A DNA stretch of 64,000 bases from Bog-159 sp963756605 (GTDB lineage Bacteria > Acidobacteriota > Terriglobia > Bryobacterales > Bryobacteraceae): the NCBI GenBank assembly GCA_963756605.1, contig CAVWOT010000014.1, positions 124,001 through 188,000 of the forward strand, written 5' to 3'. Position 1 is the first letter of the stretch. Each line of letters starts with the position of its first letter. The position numbers and the translations under genes were made by a program. The notes beneath the pieces are model-generated. The model was given only the letters and a program-made list of their open reading frames with translations, searched no databases and was not told the DNA's origin. This document shows positions 7,075 to 15,674 of this stretch, in pieces.

Positions 7075-9618
7075 ATGCTTCAAGGGGGGGATGGGAGCCC
7101 AGTCGCCCCATCTACGAGAGGGAAATCTTCAACCGCCATGCCCGCGGCTCACGGAAAAGTCAGTGCCGGCAATCCAGCGGCGCGAAGCAGCAGCCACATC
7201 TACCGCTGCGAGGGTGTGGAAATTGACCCTTCCTTAGGCTGCCTCAAGCGCGCTGGTGTGGAACAGCACCTTCGCCAGCAATCCTTTCACCTGCTGCTAT
7301 ACATGATCGAGCAGCGCCAACGCCTCATCGGCAAGGAAGAGCTCATCGAGAACTTCTGGCAGGGCGCGGCGGTTACCGACAATGCCATCGTGCAGTGCAT
7401 CAAGGAAATTCGAAAGGCCTTGGGTGACGATCCGCACGAACCGCGATTTATCCGGACGATTCACAAAATCGGCTACCGCTTTATTGCGCAAGTCGTGGAA
7501 GAGCCCCTGGCTGTTGAAGTGGTCCGTTCGAGTCCGGAGATCGAGGCAGCTGTTGCCGCAACGGCGACTGCCACCGCCGCGCCGCTTAAGGCTTTCCGCA
7601 CGCGATGGAAGCCCTGGCTCCGCTGGATTTTCCTGGGCCTCACAGCCACGGGGGGAATCGTGCTCGCCTGGAGCGTTCTGCATTCCACAATCCCAACCGT
7701 GGAATTGACCCTGCCCCGGGTCCCCGGACGAAAGACGCTGGCCGTGATGTATTTCGAGAATCAAAGCGCCAAACCGGCTCTGAACTGGCTGAGCGAAGGC
7801 TTGGCTGACATGTTCATTACCGACCTTGCCCGTTTTGACAAGTTGACTGTCCTCAGCCGCCAACAGCTTCATCTGCTGCTGAAGAGAAGCGCCCAGCGAA
7901 CCGGCCACAAACCTCAGGACGGAATCCACCTCGACGATGCACTTGATATTGCGCGCAGGACCCATGCCGACGGCGTTGTGCTCGGCAGTTTCCAGACGCT
8001 CGGGGAAAAAATCCTGATCAACACCCGGCTGTTCGAAACCGCCAGCGGCCAATTGCTCGCCGCGGATCAGTTCGAGGTGGATCAGCCGGCGGATATTCTG
8101 GCGCGCATCGATCTGTTGTCTCCGAAGCTGGCGGCCCAACTGGGAACCCCGCCTTCCGACATGCGTCACCAGACTGGCTTGGCTGAAACCATGACCAACA
8201 ATCTGGAGGCTTACCGGTATTACTCGTTGGGCGTGAGCAAGGCGCAAGCGTTTCAGAATGCGCAGGCCATCGCGCTCTTGCGTAAGGCCGTCCAACTGGA
8301 TCCTAAGTTCGCCATGGCCTATGCGCGGATCGGCTACGCATACTCCGTGACGGATTTCGTGCCGGAGAAAGGCCGGCCCTCGCTGGCAAAGGCCATCCAA
8401 TTGTCGGACCGGCTGGCGCCCAAGGACCGCCTGTTTGTGACCGCGTGGGATGCCATCGCCCGGCAGGATTACTCCGGCGCGATCCGCACCATGCAGCAAA
8501 TTGTCGATCAGTTTCCATTGGAAACGGAGGCTTACACGCGTCTGGCCCGGCTTCTGTACGGAGAAGAGCGCCCCCAGGAAACCATCGCGGTGGTCCAGCG
8601 GGGTCTTGTGGTAGACCCTGAATGTGGGGATCTGTACAACGTGCTGGGCGTCTGCTACCTGGGTTTGGAGCGTTACGACGACGCCATCGCCGCCCATCAG
8701 CGCTACGTGCAACTGGCGCCCGCCGAGCCCAATGCTTACGACAGCCTGGGTATGTCCTTCCAGCAGGCAGGAAGGTATGAGAGCGCGGCCGCCCAGTACA
8801 ACGCCGCTTTGTCACTCGATCCGGAATTTGAGCCGGCCATTATTCACCTTGGCGACGTCCACTTCCAGCAGGGCCGCTACCGCGACGCCCTCCGCCAGTA
8901 CCAGCGTTACATTCAAGTGACTGGTTCGGATGCTGCGCGCGCGGTCGGGTATGGCAGCCTGGCGCGTGTGTACTGGCGCCAGCGGGATTTCGCCCGCGCG
9001 GAAGAAGCTGCCCGCAACGAGACGCGCTACGCCAAGGGAGCCGTCTGGAGCGAGCTGCTGCTGGCGCTCGAACGCGGTGAGAACGCCAGGGCCGCCAGCT
9101 TGAAAGCCAGGTTCCTGAAGTATTTTCAGGATTCGCCCTATCCGGGGCGGGGGTCCCGCGACGAACGGCGCAGCTACGACTATTACCTGGGCGTTCTGGC
9201 GTTGCGCGAGAATCAACCCAGCCGGGCAATCGCCCATTTCCAAGCGGCACTCCGCCACTTGCCGCCCAGCTCCGGGCTGGATCTCTATGAGGACTGTCTG
9301 GCCAATGCATACCTCGAAGTCGCGCGCCTGGACGAAGCCGTTGCCGAGTACCAACGCATTCTGCACCTCAATCCGAACTACCCCATGGCGCAATATCATC
9401 TGGCGCAGGCTTATAGGCGAAAGGGCCAGCTCCAACAGGCCCGCGCGGCATACGAGCGCTTCCTGCAGATTTGGAAGGGCGCGGATGCAGATATCCCCGA
9501 GGTGGTGGACGCCAAGACAGAGCTCCAGGCGCTATCTGCGCGCGTGGGGCAGACCTCCAGGTCTGCGGCGGGTCTCCAGACCCGCTTGGACCGGCGTGGA
9601 CGCCGGTCCGCAGGCTGA
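7075..9618 (+). CDS. Winged-helix transcriptional regulator with TM helix and long TPR domain
   Basis: An OmpR/CadC-type winged-helix DNA-binding domain lies at about 42-142 (LGCLKRAGVEQHL, LLLYMIEQRQRLIGKEELIENFW, RTIHKIGYRF). It is followed by a single transmembrane segment (WIFLGLTATGGIVLAWSVL, about 185-205), a FlgO/TolB-N-like segment (AVMYFENQSAKPALNWLSEG) and about ten TPRs up to residue 820. The architecture predicts a membrane-anchored one-component regulator with a periplasmic sensing tail. It is divergent from the receptor/cytochrome operon and is its likely regulator. The start at 7075 has no clear ribosome-binding site; the next ATG (7138) is also possible, and neither affects the DNA-binding domain. 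The last about 25 residues (RSAAGLQTRLDRRGRRSAG) are encoded by the palindromic repeat array at 9549-9609 and are probably an acquired tail. Confidence 0.88.
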   Translation: MLQGGDGSPVAPSTRGKSSTAMPAAHGKVSAGNPAARSSSHIYRCEGVEIDPSLGCLKRAGVEQHLRQQSFHLLLYMIEQRQRLIGKEELIENFWQGAAVTDNAIVQCIKEIRKALGDDPHEPRFIRTIHKIGYRFIAQVVEEPLAVEVVRSSPEIEAAVAATATATAAPLKAFRTRWKPWLRWIFLGLTATGGIVLAWSVLHSTIPTVELTLPRVPGRKTLAVMYFENQSAKPALNWLSEGLADMFITDLARFDKLTVLSRQQLHLLLKRSAQRTGHKPQDGIHLDDALDIARRTHADGVVLGSFQTLGEKILINTRLFETASGQLLAADQFEVDQPADILARIDLLSPKLAAQLGTPPSDMRHQTGLAETMTNNLEAYRYYSLGVSKAQAFQNAQAIALLRKAVQLDPKFAMAYARIGYAYSVTDFVPEKGRPSLAKAIQLSDRLAPKDRLFVTAWDAIARQDYSGAIRTMQQIVDQFPLETEAYTRLARLLYGEERPQETIAVVQRGLVVDPECGDLYNVLGVCYLGLERYDDAIAAHQRYVQLAPAEPNAYDSLGMSFQQAGRYESAAAQYNAALSLDPEFEPAIIHLGDVHFQQGRYRDALRQYQRYIQVTGSDAARAVGYGSLARVYWRQRDFARAEEAARNETRYAKGAVWSELLLALERGENARAASLKARFLKYFQDSPYPGRGSRDERRSYDYYLGVLALRENQPSRAIAHFQAALRHLPPSSGLDLYEDCLANAYLEVARLDEAVAEYQRILHLNPNYPMAQYHLAQAYRRKGQLQQARAAYERFLQIWKGADADIPEVVDAKTELQALSARVGQTSRSAAGLQTRLDRRGRRSAG
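9549..9609. repeat. Three tandem perfect palindromes inside a coding 3' end (array B)
   Basis: GCAGACCTCCAGGTCTGC (9549-9566), GCGGGTCTCCAGACCCGC (9568-9585) and a 22-bp palindrome with arms GGACCGGCGT/ACGCCGGTCC around GG (9588-9609) lie 1-2 bp apart. All three are perfect. The array is preceded by the same GTGGGG leader as array A. It lies within the reading frame of the winged-helix/TPR regulator, ending 9 bp before its stop codon. Confidence 0.88.
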
Positions 9619-9786
9619 AAGCCGGTCGTCCGCATGATCGTACAGGAAGTCATCGAGGACGGCAAACCACTGCCCGAACGTCGCCGCCGATGCTTTCGAG
9701 CGCCGGGCAGTGCGCGAACCACGCCGGATTGCCTCGGACATCCTCGTCCGGTTAAACCTATAGGTTTTAATTGCCGCTATTGTCGA

Positions 9787-11328
9787 TTATCGCGTCGGAA
9801 CCGAGCCCATTTCGCGCCGGTATTGCGCCACGATCCCGGCTGCCATAGCCGCCTCACCCGCATCCCTGTAGAGGCCGCTCAGCAGTTCGATGGCCTGTGC
9901 GAGCAGGGGATCGAGCCGTAGCGCCTTTTCCAAATGACGCTGCGCTTCGGCCTTCCGGCCGGCCGCAATCAGCGCCGAAGCGGCATTCACTTCATAGGGG
10001 GCATACGCGGGCCGCAAGACCAGAACCTTTTCGAAGCGGCGTAAAGCTTCCCCGGGCTGCTTCCCGCGAAGCAGCACGTTCCCCAGTGACGTCAACACGT
10101 CCGGATCGTCGGGGTACTCCTTCTCCACTTGATTAAGCATGCGGTAGCCGCGGATCACCTGCTGTGCGGATCCGTTCTCGAAGCCCACCGCCACCAGGGC
10201 CAGCGCCAGATTACGTTGGCGCAGCCCGGGATCCGGCTCGCGCCAAGCCCTCAAATCCTCCGGCCCCACTGCCGCGTTTTCCGGCTCCGGCCGCCGGGCA
10301 ATCCGATGGTCCGTGAACACCGTGTGGCCGCCGTCGCGCGCGGCCAGCCGCGGCATGTGGCACGCGATACAATCGCGGCCGCGTGCGGCATGGGATTTCT
10401 CCAGCGTCGCGCCGTGGCAACCGAGACAGCGCTCTCTGAAGTACACCGCGGGATCCGCCGGCCGCCAATGAGGATTATGGCAGCTCCCGCACCAGAGCTG
10501 CCCGCCGCTGTTTCGGGCGCAGGCGCTGAGCGCCAGTTGCTCCACGTGACTGACGACTTTGATTGTCTTTCCGGCCGGTTGATTCGCCACATAAACGGTA
10601 TAAGTATCTTCCAGGCCGCGGCCCGGCTGGAAATCCGCGATCCGCTTTCCCGGATTCGGGATGCGTACTTCTCCAGCCAGATGGCATTGCTCGCAGATAC
10701 TGTCCCGCGGGGCCGCTCGCAGTTTGGCCGGATTGAGAATCGACCCGGGCACGGGGTTCTTCGCATGTGCCTCCCCCGGCCCATGGCAACGGTCGCAGGA
10801 AATGCTCTCCGCCTGGAAGGCCGGCGTTTGATAGCGGTTCAGAGTGTCCGCAACCGGTTCTGGCTTCCCCGCATGGCAGACGAGGCACTCGATCGTCACT
10901 GGCCGCGAAAAGTCCGGATGACGAGACTCTTCGTAACCCGGAGCGACATCCCACAGCCGGCGATTGGTGTAGTAGGAGAGCGGGGATTGAAACAGATGAT
11001 CGCCAATCCGAACCAGGTATCCGAATGCGTGCGCTCCCGAGCCAATCACGTAGGCGACGCGCTGCTCGCCCCGTTCATCGCCGCGCTCGAACCGCTGCAC
11101 CATGCCCGACGGATTCGAATGAATAGAGAATTTGGTTTTGGATAGAACGTGCTCGAAAGATCCGTCCGGTTCGGGCGCTGCCTCGCTCAGCGAATGGGCC
11201 ATAGCCGACTGCTGATAGCCCTGCACCTCGTTTGCATGACAGTCTGCACACCGCCGGTCGCCGCCGAATGCAGGCGCGGCAAGAACCACGATCGTCCCGA
11301 TTGCCTTTAGCGCTGTTGCGGTGAACAT
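9787..11328 (-). CDS. Secreted seven-haem cytochrome c with C-terminal TPRs
   Basis: 513 residues. A signal peptide (IGTIVVLAAPAFGG) is followed at once by CADCH (27-31), then CLVCH (148-152), CDRCH (178-182), CEQCH (212-216), CGSCH (280-284), CLGCH (301-305) and CIACH (320-324), i.e. seven haem c sites. TPR helices cover about 370-500 (DDPDVLTSLGNVLLRGKQPGEALRRFEKVL). The haem spacing and the tail resemble the cytochrome at 1386-3209, but the PpiC insert is absent, so the two look like paralogues that differ by one domain. It is convergent with the winged-helix/TPR regulator. Multihaem c554-like cytochromes with TPRs are common in Acidobacteriota and Planctomycetota; electron donor and acceptor are unknown. 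The start lacks a strong ribosome-binding site, but the signal peptide supports it. Confidence 0.88.
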   Translation of the reverse strand: MFTATALKAIGTIVVLAAPAFGGDRRCADCHANEVQGYQQSAMAHSLSEAAPEPDGSFEHVLSKTKFSIHSNPSGMVQRFERGDERGEQRVAYVIGSGAHAFGYLVRIGDHLFQSPLSYYTNRRLWDVAPGYEESRHPDFSRPVTIECLVCHAGKPEPVADTLNRYQTPAFQAESISCDRCHGPGEAHAKNPVPGSILNPAKLRAAPRDSICEQCHLAGEVRIPNPGKRIADFQPGRGLEDTYTVYVANQPAGKTIKVVSHVEQLALSACARNSGGQLWCGSCHNPHWRPADPAVYFRERCLGCHGATLEKSHAARGRDCIACHMPRLAARDGGHTVFTDHRIARRPEPENAAVGPEDLRAWREPDPGLRQRNLALALVAVGFENGSAQQVIRGYRMLNQVEKEYPDDPDVLTSLGNVLLRGKQPGEALRRFEKVLVLRPAYAPYEVNAASALIAAGRKAEAQRHLEKALRLDPLLAQAIELLSGLYRDAGEAAMAAGIVAQYRREMGSVPTR

Positions 11329-11700
11329 CCGCGGCCGTTATTACATTTATCATGATTCGATAGTGAGTCATACATCCTGCTGAAGGGGACCGGCAGCGCA
11401 TCGGCAAGTTACTCCCTAACGCCCTTTTCCTCCGAACGCCGCACTTGGCGGCGTGGTGCGGCGAATTGGTGGCTGCCGGTACCAGCGGGGTAGGACCTGG
11501 CAGTTTGCAGACCAAAACCCTTGCGAAGAAAGGAGGGGGAAGGGAAGGTGCCTCTGGAATCAGTCAGAAGAATAGCAGTTGTTGGCTTGGGCGTTTCGTC
11601 AGAGGGTCTGGTTTGTCCTTCAGGGAAGCCCGGAAGGTACTGTAACTCACAAAATTGGGGACAGGACTTTACAAGAGAGGCGACAGCAGGTATGGTCAGT
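11329..11700. other. Intergenic stretch without a supported gene
   Basis: Several short open frames occur, but none has a ribosome-binding site, conserved-looking composition or a recognisable domain. The stretch lies upstream of two divergently transcribed genes (the minus-strand cytochrome and the plus-strand secreted protein) and probably contains both promoters. Confidence 0.5.
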
Positions 11701-11760
11701 GGAGCCCAGGGACCATAATGGAAATCTTAGGTTAGTCAGACTGCTGACGATCTGGGCTCC
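11701..11760 (+). promoter_or_regulatory. Nested-hairpin leader upstream of a secreted-protein gene
   Basis: GGAGCCCAG (11701-11709) pairs perfectly with CTGGGCTCC (11752-11760). Within the 42-nt interval GTCAG/CTGAC forms a smaller hairpin (about 11734-11747). The outer stem closes 48 nt before the start codon at 11809, so the structure would lie in the 5' leader. No known riboswitch consensus was recognised and no T-run follows. It could be an RNA regulatory element or the footprint of an inserted inverted-repeat element. Confidence 0.45.
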
Positions 11761-11808
11761 AAAATGGAAATTCTGGACACACGCTTTCCTTAAAAACGGA
11801 GCCTACGC

Positions 11809-12789
11809 ATGTTCATTAAACGGTTTTTGATCTTCGGGACGCTCGCCCTCTTGCCTGCATTCGCGCAGGTTTCGGACATATCCCTCTGGCGCGAATCCAT
11901 CGCGCAGACCGAGGTACCTGGGGAGGGATGCTTTCAAGTCTCTTATCCCAACCTCGTCTGGGAGCAGGTGAATTGCAAGGAAGCGCACCCAAGCTTGCAT
12001 CCGCATCCAGTCTTCAGCAATACGACTGGCGGCGAGGTGACGGGAAACGGTCACGACTACGTCGCTCAAGCGGCGGGGCTGATCAAGAAGACACTTGGAA
12101 CCTTCGCGACGGTCACGGGCGTGAAGTCCGAGAAAAGTGTCGGCGTGCCCTTATTTGGAGACGGAGGGATTCTCGGGCCGAATGAATACACGCTTCAGCT
12201 CAATTCGAACTTCACGGGCACCACCCCGGCGTGTGCCGGTCATACCGATTGTACCGTCTGGCAACAATTCATTTATTCGCCGGACTACGAAACCAAAGGG
12301 GAGGCGGCTGTATTCGTGCAGTATTGGCTGATCGGCTGGGGCGACTCGGCATGTCCGAGTTCTTGGGGCAGTGACGGCGGGGGCGATTGCTACAAGAACA
12401 GCGCTTACGTAGCGGCACCCGATATGAAGATTACAAGCCTTGGCAGCCTGTCGCTCTCAGGCGCCGCGGTAGCCGGTGGCCACGATACGGTGGTATTCAA
12501 CAATGGAACCACCGCCTACACCGTTAGCGCCTCCGACAGCGTGCTGGATATCTCGTCGGTTTGGAAGCAGTCCGAATTCAACGTCGTCGGTAACGCCGGC
12601 GGTTCGCGAGCGGATTTCAATAAGGGTTCCTCGATCATTGTGAAGGTGGCGCTGACGGATGGTTCCACCGCAGCCCCGACTTGTGTCGCGAATGCCGGCT
12701 CAACCGGAGAGACCAATAACTTGAATCTGGGCACCTGCGTCGTCGCCGGCGGTGCCACGCCCTATATCGAGTTCATCGAATCGAACTAA
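11809..12789 (+). CDS. Secreted protein of unknown function
   Basis: 326 residues beginning with a signal peptide (RFLIFGTLALLPAFAQ); CGGAG lies 8 nt before the ATG. The mature protein is rich in Gly, Ser, Thr and aromatic residues with several Cys (GEGCFQVSYPNLVWEQVNC, PACAGHTDCTVWQQF, SACPSSWG, GGGDCYKNS, PTCVANAG, LGTCVVAGG), which suggests a disulphide-stabilised extracellular beta-rich protein. The conserved-looking CFxxSYPxxxWEQVxC opening resembles secreted hypothetical proteins I associate with soil bacteria, but I cannot name a family. It has no same-strand neighbour nearby, so it is probably a single-gene unit preceded by the hairpin leader at 11701-11760. Confidence 0.75.
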   Translation: MFIKRFLIFGTLALLPAFAQVSDISLWRESIAQTEVPGEGCFQVSYPNLVWEQVNCKEAHPSLHPHPVFSNTTGGEVTGNGHDYVAQAAGLIKKTLGTFATVTGVKSEKSVGVPLFGDGGILGPNEYTLQLNSNFTGTTPACAGHTDCTVWQQFIYSPDYETKGEAAVFVQYWLIGWGDSACPSSWGSDGGGDCYKNSAYVAAPDMKITSLGSLSLSGAAVAGGHDTVVFNNGTTAYTVSASDSVLDISSVWKQSEFNVVGNAGGSRADFNKGSSIIVKVALTDGSTAAPTCVANAGSTGETNNLNLGTCVVAGGATPYIEFIESN

Positions 12790-13092
12790 TTCGATGTAGC
12801 ACAGGGCGATGAATCGATTCGCTCGGCTCCAGCCCTCCGGCTGATAACGGAATTCGCACTGGGCATCGGCATGCGTCTTCGGCGAGCCGGTCCAGGGCGC
12901 CGCCGGCAACTCGTCGATTAGCCGCGAGGGCTTGCGCGCCGGGACGATGTACCGCGTCCCGGCTTCCTCATACGCCTGCACCTCTTCGTTGCAGTAAAAC
13001 CGGAGATCCCCATAAACCGCCACGTCTTCGGCGATCCACATGAGCGAGAAGTCGCCGAGGTAGTGCGTTTCCTGACGACGGGAGCTCCCCGG
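12790..13092 (-). pseudogene. IS1380-like transposase remnant
   Basis: The minus-strand frame reads QETHYLGDFSLMWIAEDVA, then YIVPARKPSRLIDEL and FRYQPEGWSRANRFIAL. This matches the pattern I know from the middle of IS1380-family transposases (a conserved W/R-rich segment before the FRYQP-type motif). Only about 100 residues remain; the N-terminus with the first catalytic Asp and the C-terminus are missing. The remnant begins in the same frame immediately after the stop codon of the ADOP permease gene (13096). The family assignment is from memory of motif patterns, not from a search. Confidence 0.6.
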
Positions 13093-13095
13093 CAG

Positions 13096-15528
13096 CTACT
13101 CCTCGCGCAGCGCGGACATCGGATCGATGCGCGCCGCCGCGCGTGCCGGCCAGAAACAAGCCACCAATCCCGCCGCGACGACCAGCACCGAGACCGCCGC
13201 AAACGAATATGGGTCGAAAGTCGAGAGCTTCCAAACCTGCCGCGACAGCACGCGTACCGACAGCAGACTGAGCAGCAGGCCGGCCCCCACGCCCGCCGCG
13301 ACCAACCGCATGCCGGAGCCCAAGACCATCCAAACGACGCGCGAGAAACTGGCGCCCAGCGCCATACGGATCCCGATCTCATGTGTGCGCTGCGCCACCG
13401 AACTGGAGATCACGCCATAGATGCCGAGCAAAGCAAGCACCAGCCCAAGGGCGGCGAAGATCGAAAATAGCAGCAGGTTGAAACGCGGCCCGGAATAGAC
13501 ATATTCATTCAGCATGGTCTCAATGGTCTTCACATCGGTCACCGGCTGATCCTTGTCGATGCCATATACCTGCGCCCGCACTGCATTTATCAGGCCCTCC
13601 GGACGCCCCTTCGCCAGCACGATGAGCTCGTCAGCCCGGCCAATAATCGTATAAGGGATGAACATCTCCGGCATCACCTGTTGGTCGGGTACGTTATTGA
13701 GTACGTCCCGCGTCACGCCGACAATCTGAAACGAACCGTCCGTCAGGTGGAAATCGGGAGTCAGCAGGAAGGGGATCGACACGTGCCGGCCGAGCGCATC
13801 GCGCGCGGAGAGATACCGGCGCACGAACGCCTCGTTCACCAGTGCGTTATGCGCGCCGTTGGCCACATCGTGCTCGTCAATCGGCCGTCCATCCATCAAT
13901 CCTATGCTCACCGCCTTCATATAGCCTTCGTTGACGGTATGGATCAGCACGGGGCGCTTGTCCAGGCGCGTATTCCCCGAGACCTCCACTGGAGCATCCA
14001 TGCTCCCGAACGGGTGCAGCCCGATGTTGAGGCCCACCGCGGCCACGCCGGGTAATGCGCTGGTGCGGCTGAGCAACTCCCGGAAGAACGTGTTGCGCCG
14101 CGGCGTGTCCGGATAGCGCTTGTCGGAAAGCGGGACTCTCACGGTGAGTATCCGAGACGGCTGCATGCCCAGACCCAGATCTTCGATGGCGAACAGCGTC
14201 CGGATCATCAGGCTCGCGCCCACCAGCAGCATGAGTGAAAGCGCAACTTCGCCCACCACCAGCGCGCCGCGCAGGAATCGTTGGCGCTTGCCGCCGGTCG
14301 AGCCCCGGCCCGCTTCCTTCAACGGGCTGACGATATCGCCGCCCGACAGGTGCAGTGCCGGCGCCAGGCCAAAAATCAATGCAGCCCCGGCCGAAATCGC
14401 CAGCGCGAATAGCAGAACCGGCGTGTTCAGCGAGATAAGGGCTTCGTCGGGAATGGTATTAGGCGGTACCACCGCCATAATTCCGGCCAGGCCGGCCTTC
14501 GCCAGAATGACGCCAGCCATGCCCCCCATGCACGCCAGCACAATGCTCTCGCACAGCAACTGGCGCACGATCCGCAACCGGCTGGCGCCCAGCGACGCGC
14601 GCACCGCGATCTCCTTGTAGCGCGCCGACGCCTTCGACAGCAGCAGGTTCGAAACGTTCACGCAGGAGATCAGCAACAGCAGTCCCACGGCGCCAAACAG
14701 AATCCAAAGCGCATCGTGCAGGCCGCTTTGGAATTGCTCGGCGAATGGGATAATGCCGGCGCGCCATTTCTCCGGAAAGTCGTGCGGCGATTGCCGCTGC
14801 AAATCTTCCATGATCGGGCGCAAGTCCGCCTCCGCCTGCGCCGCCGTAACGCCCGGCTTCAGACGGCCGACGACGTGCGCGAATCGGACGCCCTCCACGG
14901 CTTCCCCGCGGCGCGGCACGATGGGGATGTAGACGTCGGGGCCGCGCCACATGAAACGCCGCGGCATCACGCCGATCACCGTGCGGGCGGCGCCGTCCAG
15001 TATCATCTGGCGGCCTAGCACGCCCGGATCCCCGCCGAACTGGCGCTGCCAGAAACGATAGCTCAGGATGGCGACCGGCGGCGCCCCTCCCGCGGCGTCC
15101 CCGGGGTTGGTAACGCGACCCAGCAGCGGCGGCACGCCCATCACGTCGAACCCGTTCATGGTGGTGTGATTTCCGCGCAGTCTCTGCGGTTCGCCGTTTC
15201 CGGTCCACAGAATGTCGTTGATGGTCGAAAACGTCAGTCCGGCGAATATCGTGCTGCGTTGCGCGATTTCAAGATACTGATCGGTTGTGTAGTAAGTACG
15301 GTAGCCCCGCCGGCCGGGTTCCCGCAGCATCGGACTCACCAGGTGGGCGACGTCTTTGTAAGGGAACGGATCCAGCAGCACCGCGTAAATCACGCTGTAC
15401 ATCGCGGTGGTGGCGCCGATCCCCAGCGCCAGCGAACCGGCGGTCATCAGCGCCAGCCCCGGGCTCTTCCGCAGGTTGCGCATCCCGAAACGGATGTCGC
15501 GCGTGAGGTCGTCGATGAAAGCAAACAC
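13096..15528 (-). CDS. ADOP-type (MacB/FtsX-like) ABC transporter permease
   Basis: 810 residues with GTG start; GGGGGAG lies about 8 nt upstream. The opening (DLTRDIRFGMRNLRKSPG, ALGIGATTAMYSVIYAVLL) is typical of the acidobacterial duplicated orphan permeases: an N-terminal TM helix, a large MacB-like periplasmic core domain (ILSYRFWQRQFGGDPGVLGR), an FtsX TM block (LLISCVNVSNLLLSKASARYKEIAVRASLGA), a second periplasmic domain and a second FtsX block near the C-terminus (VAQRTHEIGIRMALGASFSRV). No ATP-binding subunit or membrane-fusion protein gene is adjacent, in line with the 'orphan' label. Substrate unknown; members are annotated as efflux or lipoprotein/toxin exporters by analogy with MacB. 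Confidence 0.92.
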   Translation of the reverse strand: MFAFIDDLTRDIRFGMRNLRKSPGLALMTAGSLALGIGATTAMYSVIYAVLLDPFPYKDVAHLVSPMLREPGRRGYRTYYTTDQYLEIAQRSTIFAGLTFSTINDILWTGNGEPQRLRGNHTTMNGFDVMGVPPLLGRVTNPGDAAGGAPPVAILSYRFWQRQFGGDPGVLGRQMILDGAARTVIGVMPRRFMWRGPDVYIPIVPRRGEAVEGVRFAHVVGRLKPGVTAAQAEADLRPIMEDLQRQSPHDFPEKWRAGIIPFAEQFQSGLHDALWILFGAVGLLLLISCVNVSNLLLSKASARYKEIAVRASLGASRLRIVRQLLCESIVLACMGGMAGVILAKAGLAGIMAVVPPNTIPDEALISLNTPVLLFALAISAGAALIFGLAPALHLSGGDIVSPLKEAGRGSTGGKRQRFLRGALVVGEVALSLMLLVGASLMIRTLFAIEDLGLGMQPSRILTVRVPLSDKRYPDTPRRNTFFRELLSRTSALPGVAAVGLNIGLHPFGSMDAPVEVSGNTRLDKRPVLIHTVNEGYMKAVSIGLMDGRPIDEHDVANGAHNALVNEAFVRRYLSARDALGRHVSIPFLLTPDFHLTDGSFQIVGVTRDVLNNVPDQQVMPEMFIPYTIIGRADELIVLAKGRPEGLINAVRAQVYGIDKDQPVTDVKTIETMLNEYVYSGPRFNLLLFSIFAALGLVLALLGIYGVISSSVAQRTHEIGIRMALGASFSRVVWMVLGSGMRLVAAGVGAGLLLSLLSVRVLSRQVWKLSTFDPYSFAAVSVLVVAAGLVACFWPARAAARIDPMSALREE

Positions 15529-15674
15529 AAGCCGCTCCCCCTCTCAGCTTTTGACGGTCACATCCCATTTTAGTTCCGCGCGGTTTCTCCACGCGGATTT
15601 CACCACAATTTCAGGCTTCCCTCACCACCGGCAATCGCGCGCGGAGGTACATTAAGCGTGCCGGAGGCGGTTTC

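Noticed and set aside
7297..8712. 471-codon antisense frame over the winged-helix/TPR regulator
   Set aside because: Sense strand encodes recognised domains in order; antisense has none.
1329..9609. Palindromic arrays as CRISPR
   Set aside because: No constant repeat with unique spacers; each module is a different self-complementary stem and no cas genes are present.
9549..9609. Triple hairpin as intrinsic terminator
   Set aside because: It lies inside a reading frame and is not followed by a run of T.
9532..9741. Minus-strand 69-codon frame (SEAIRRGSRTARRSKASAATF...)
   Set aside because: The second half is encoded by the palindromic array and no ribosome-binding site or family is seen; the first 40 residues read protein-like but are insufficient.
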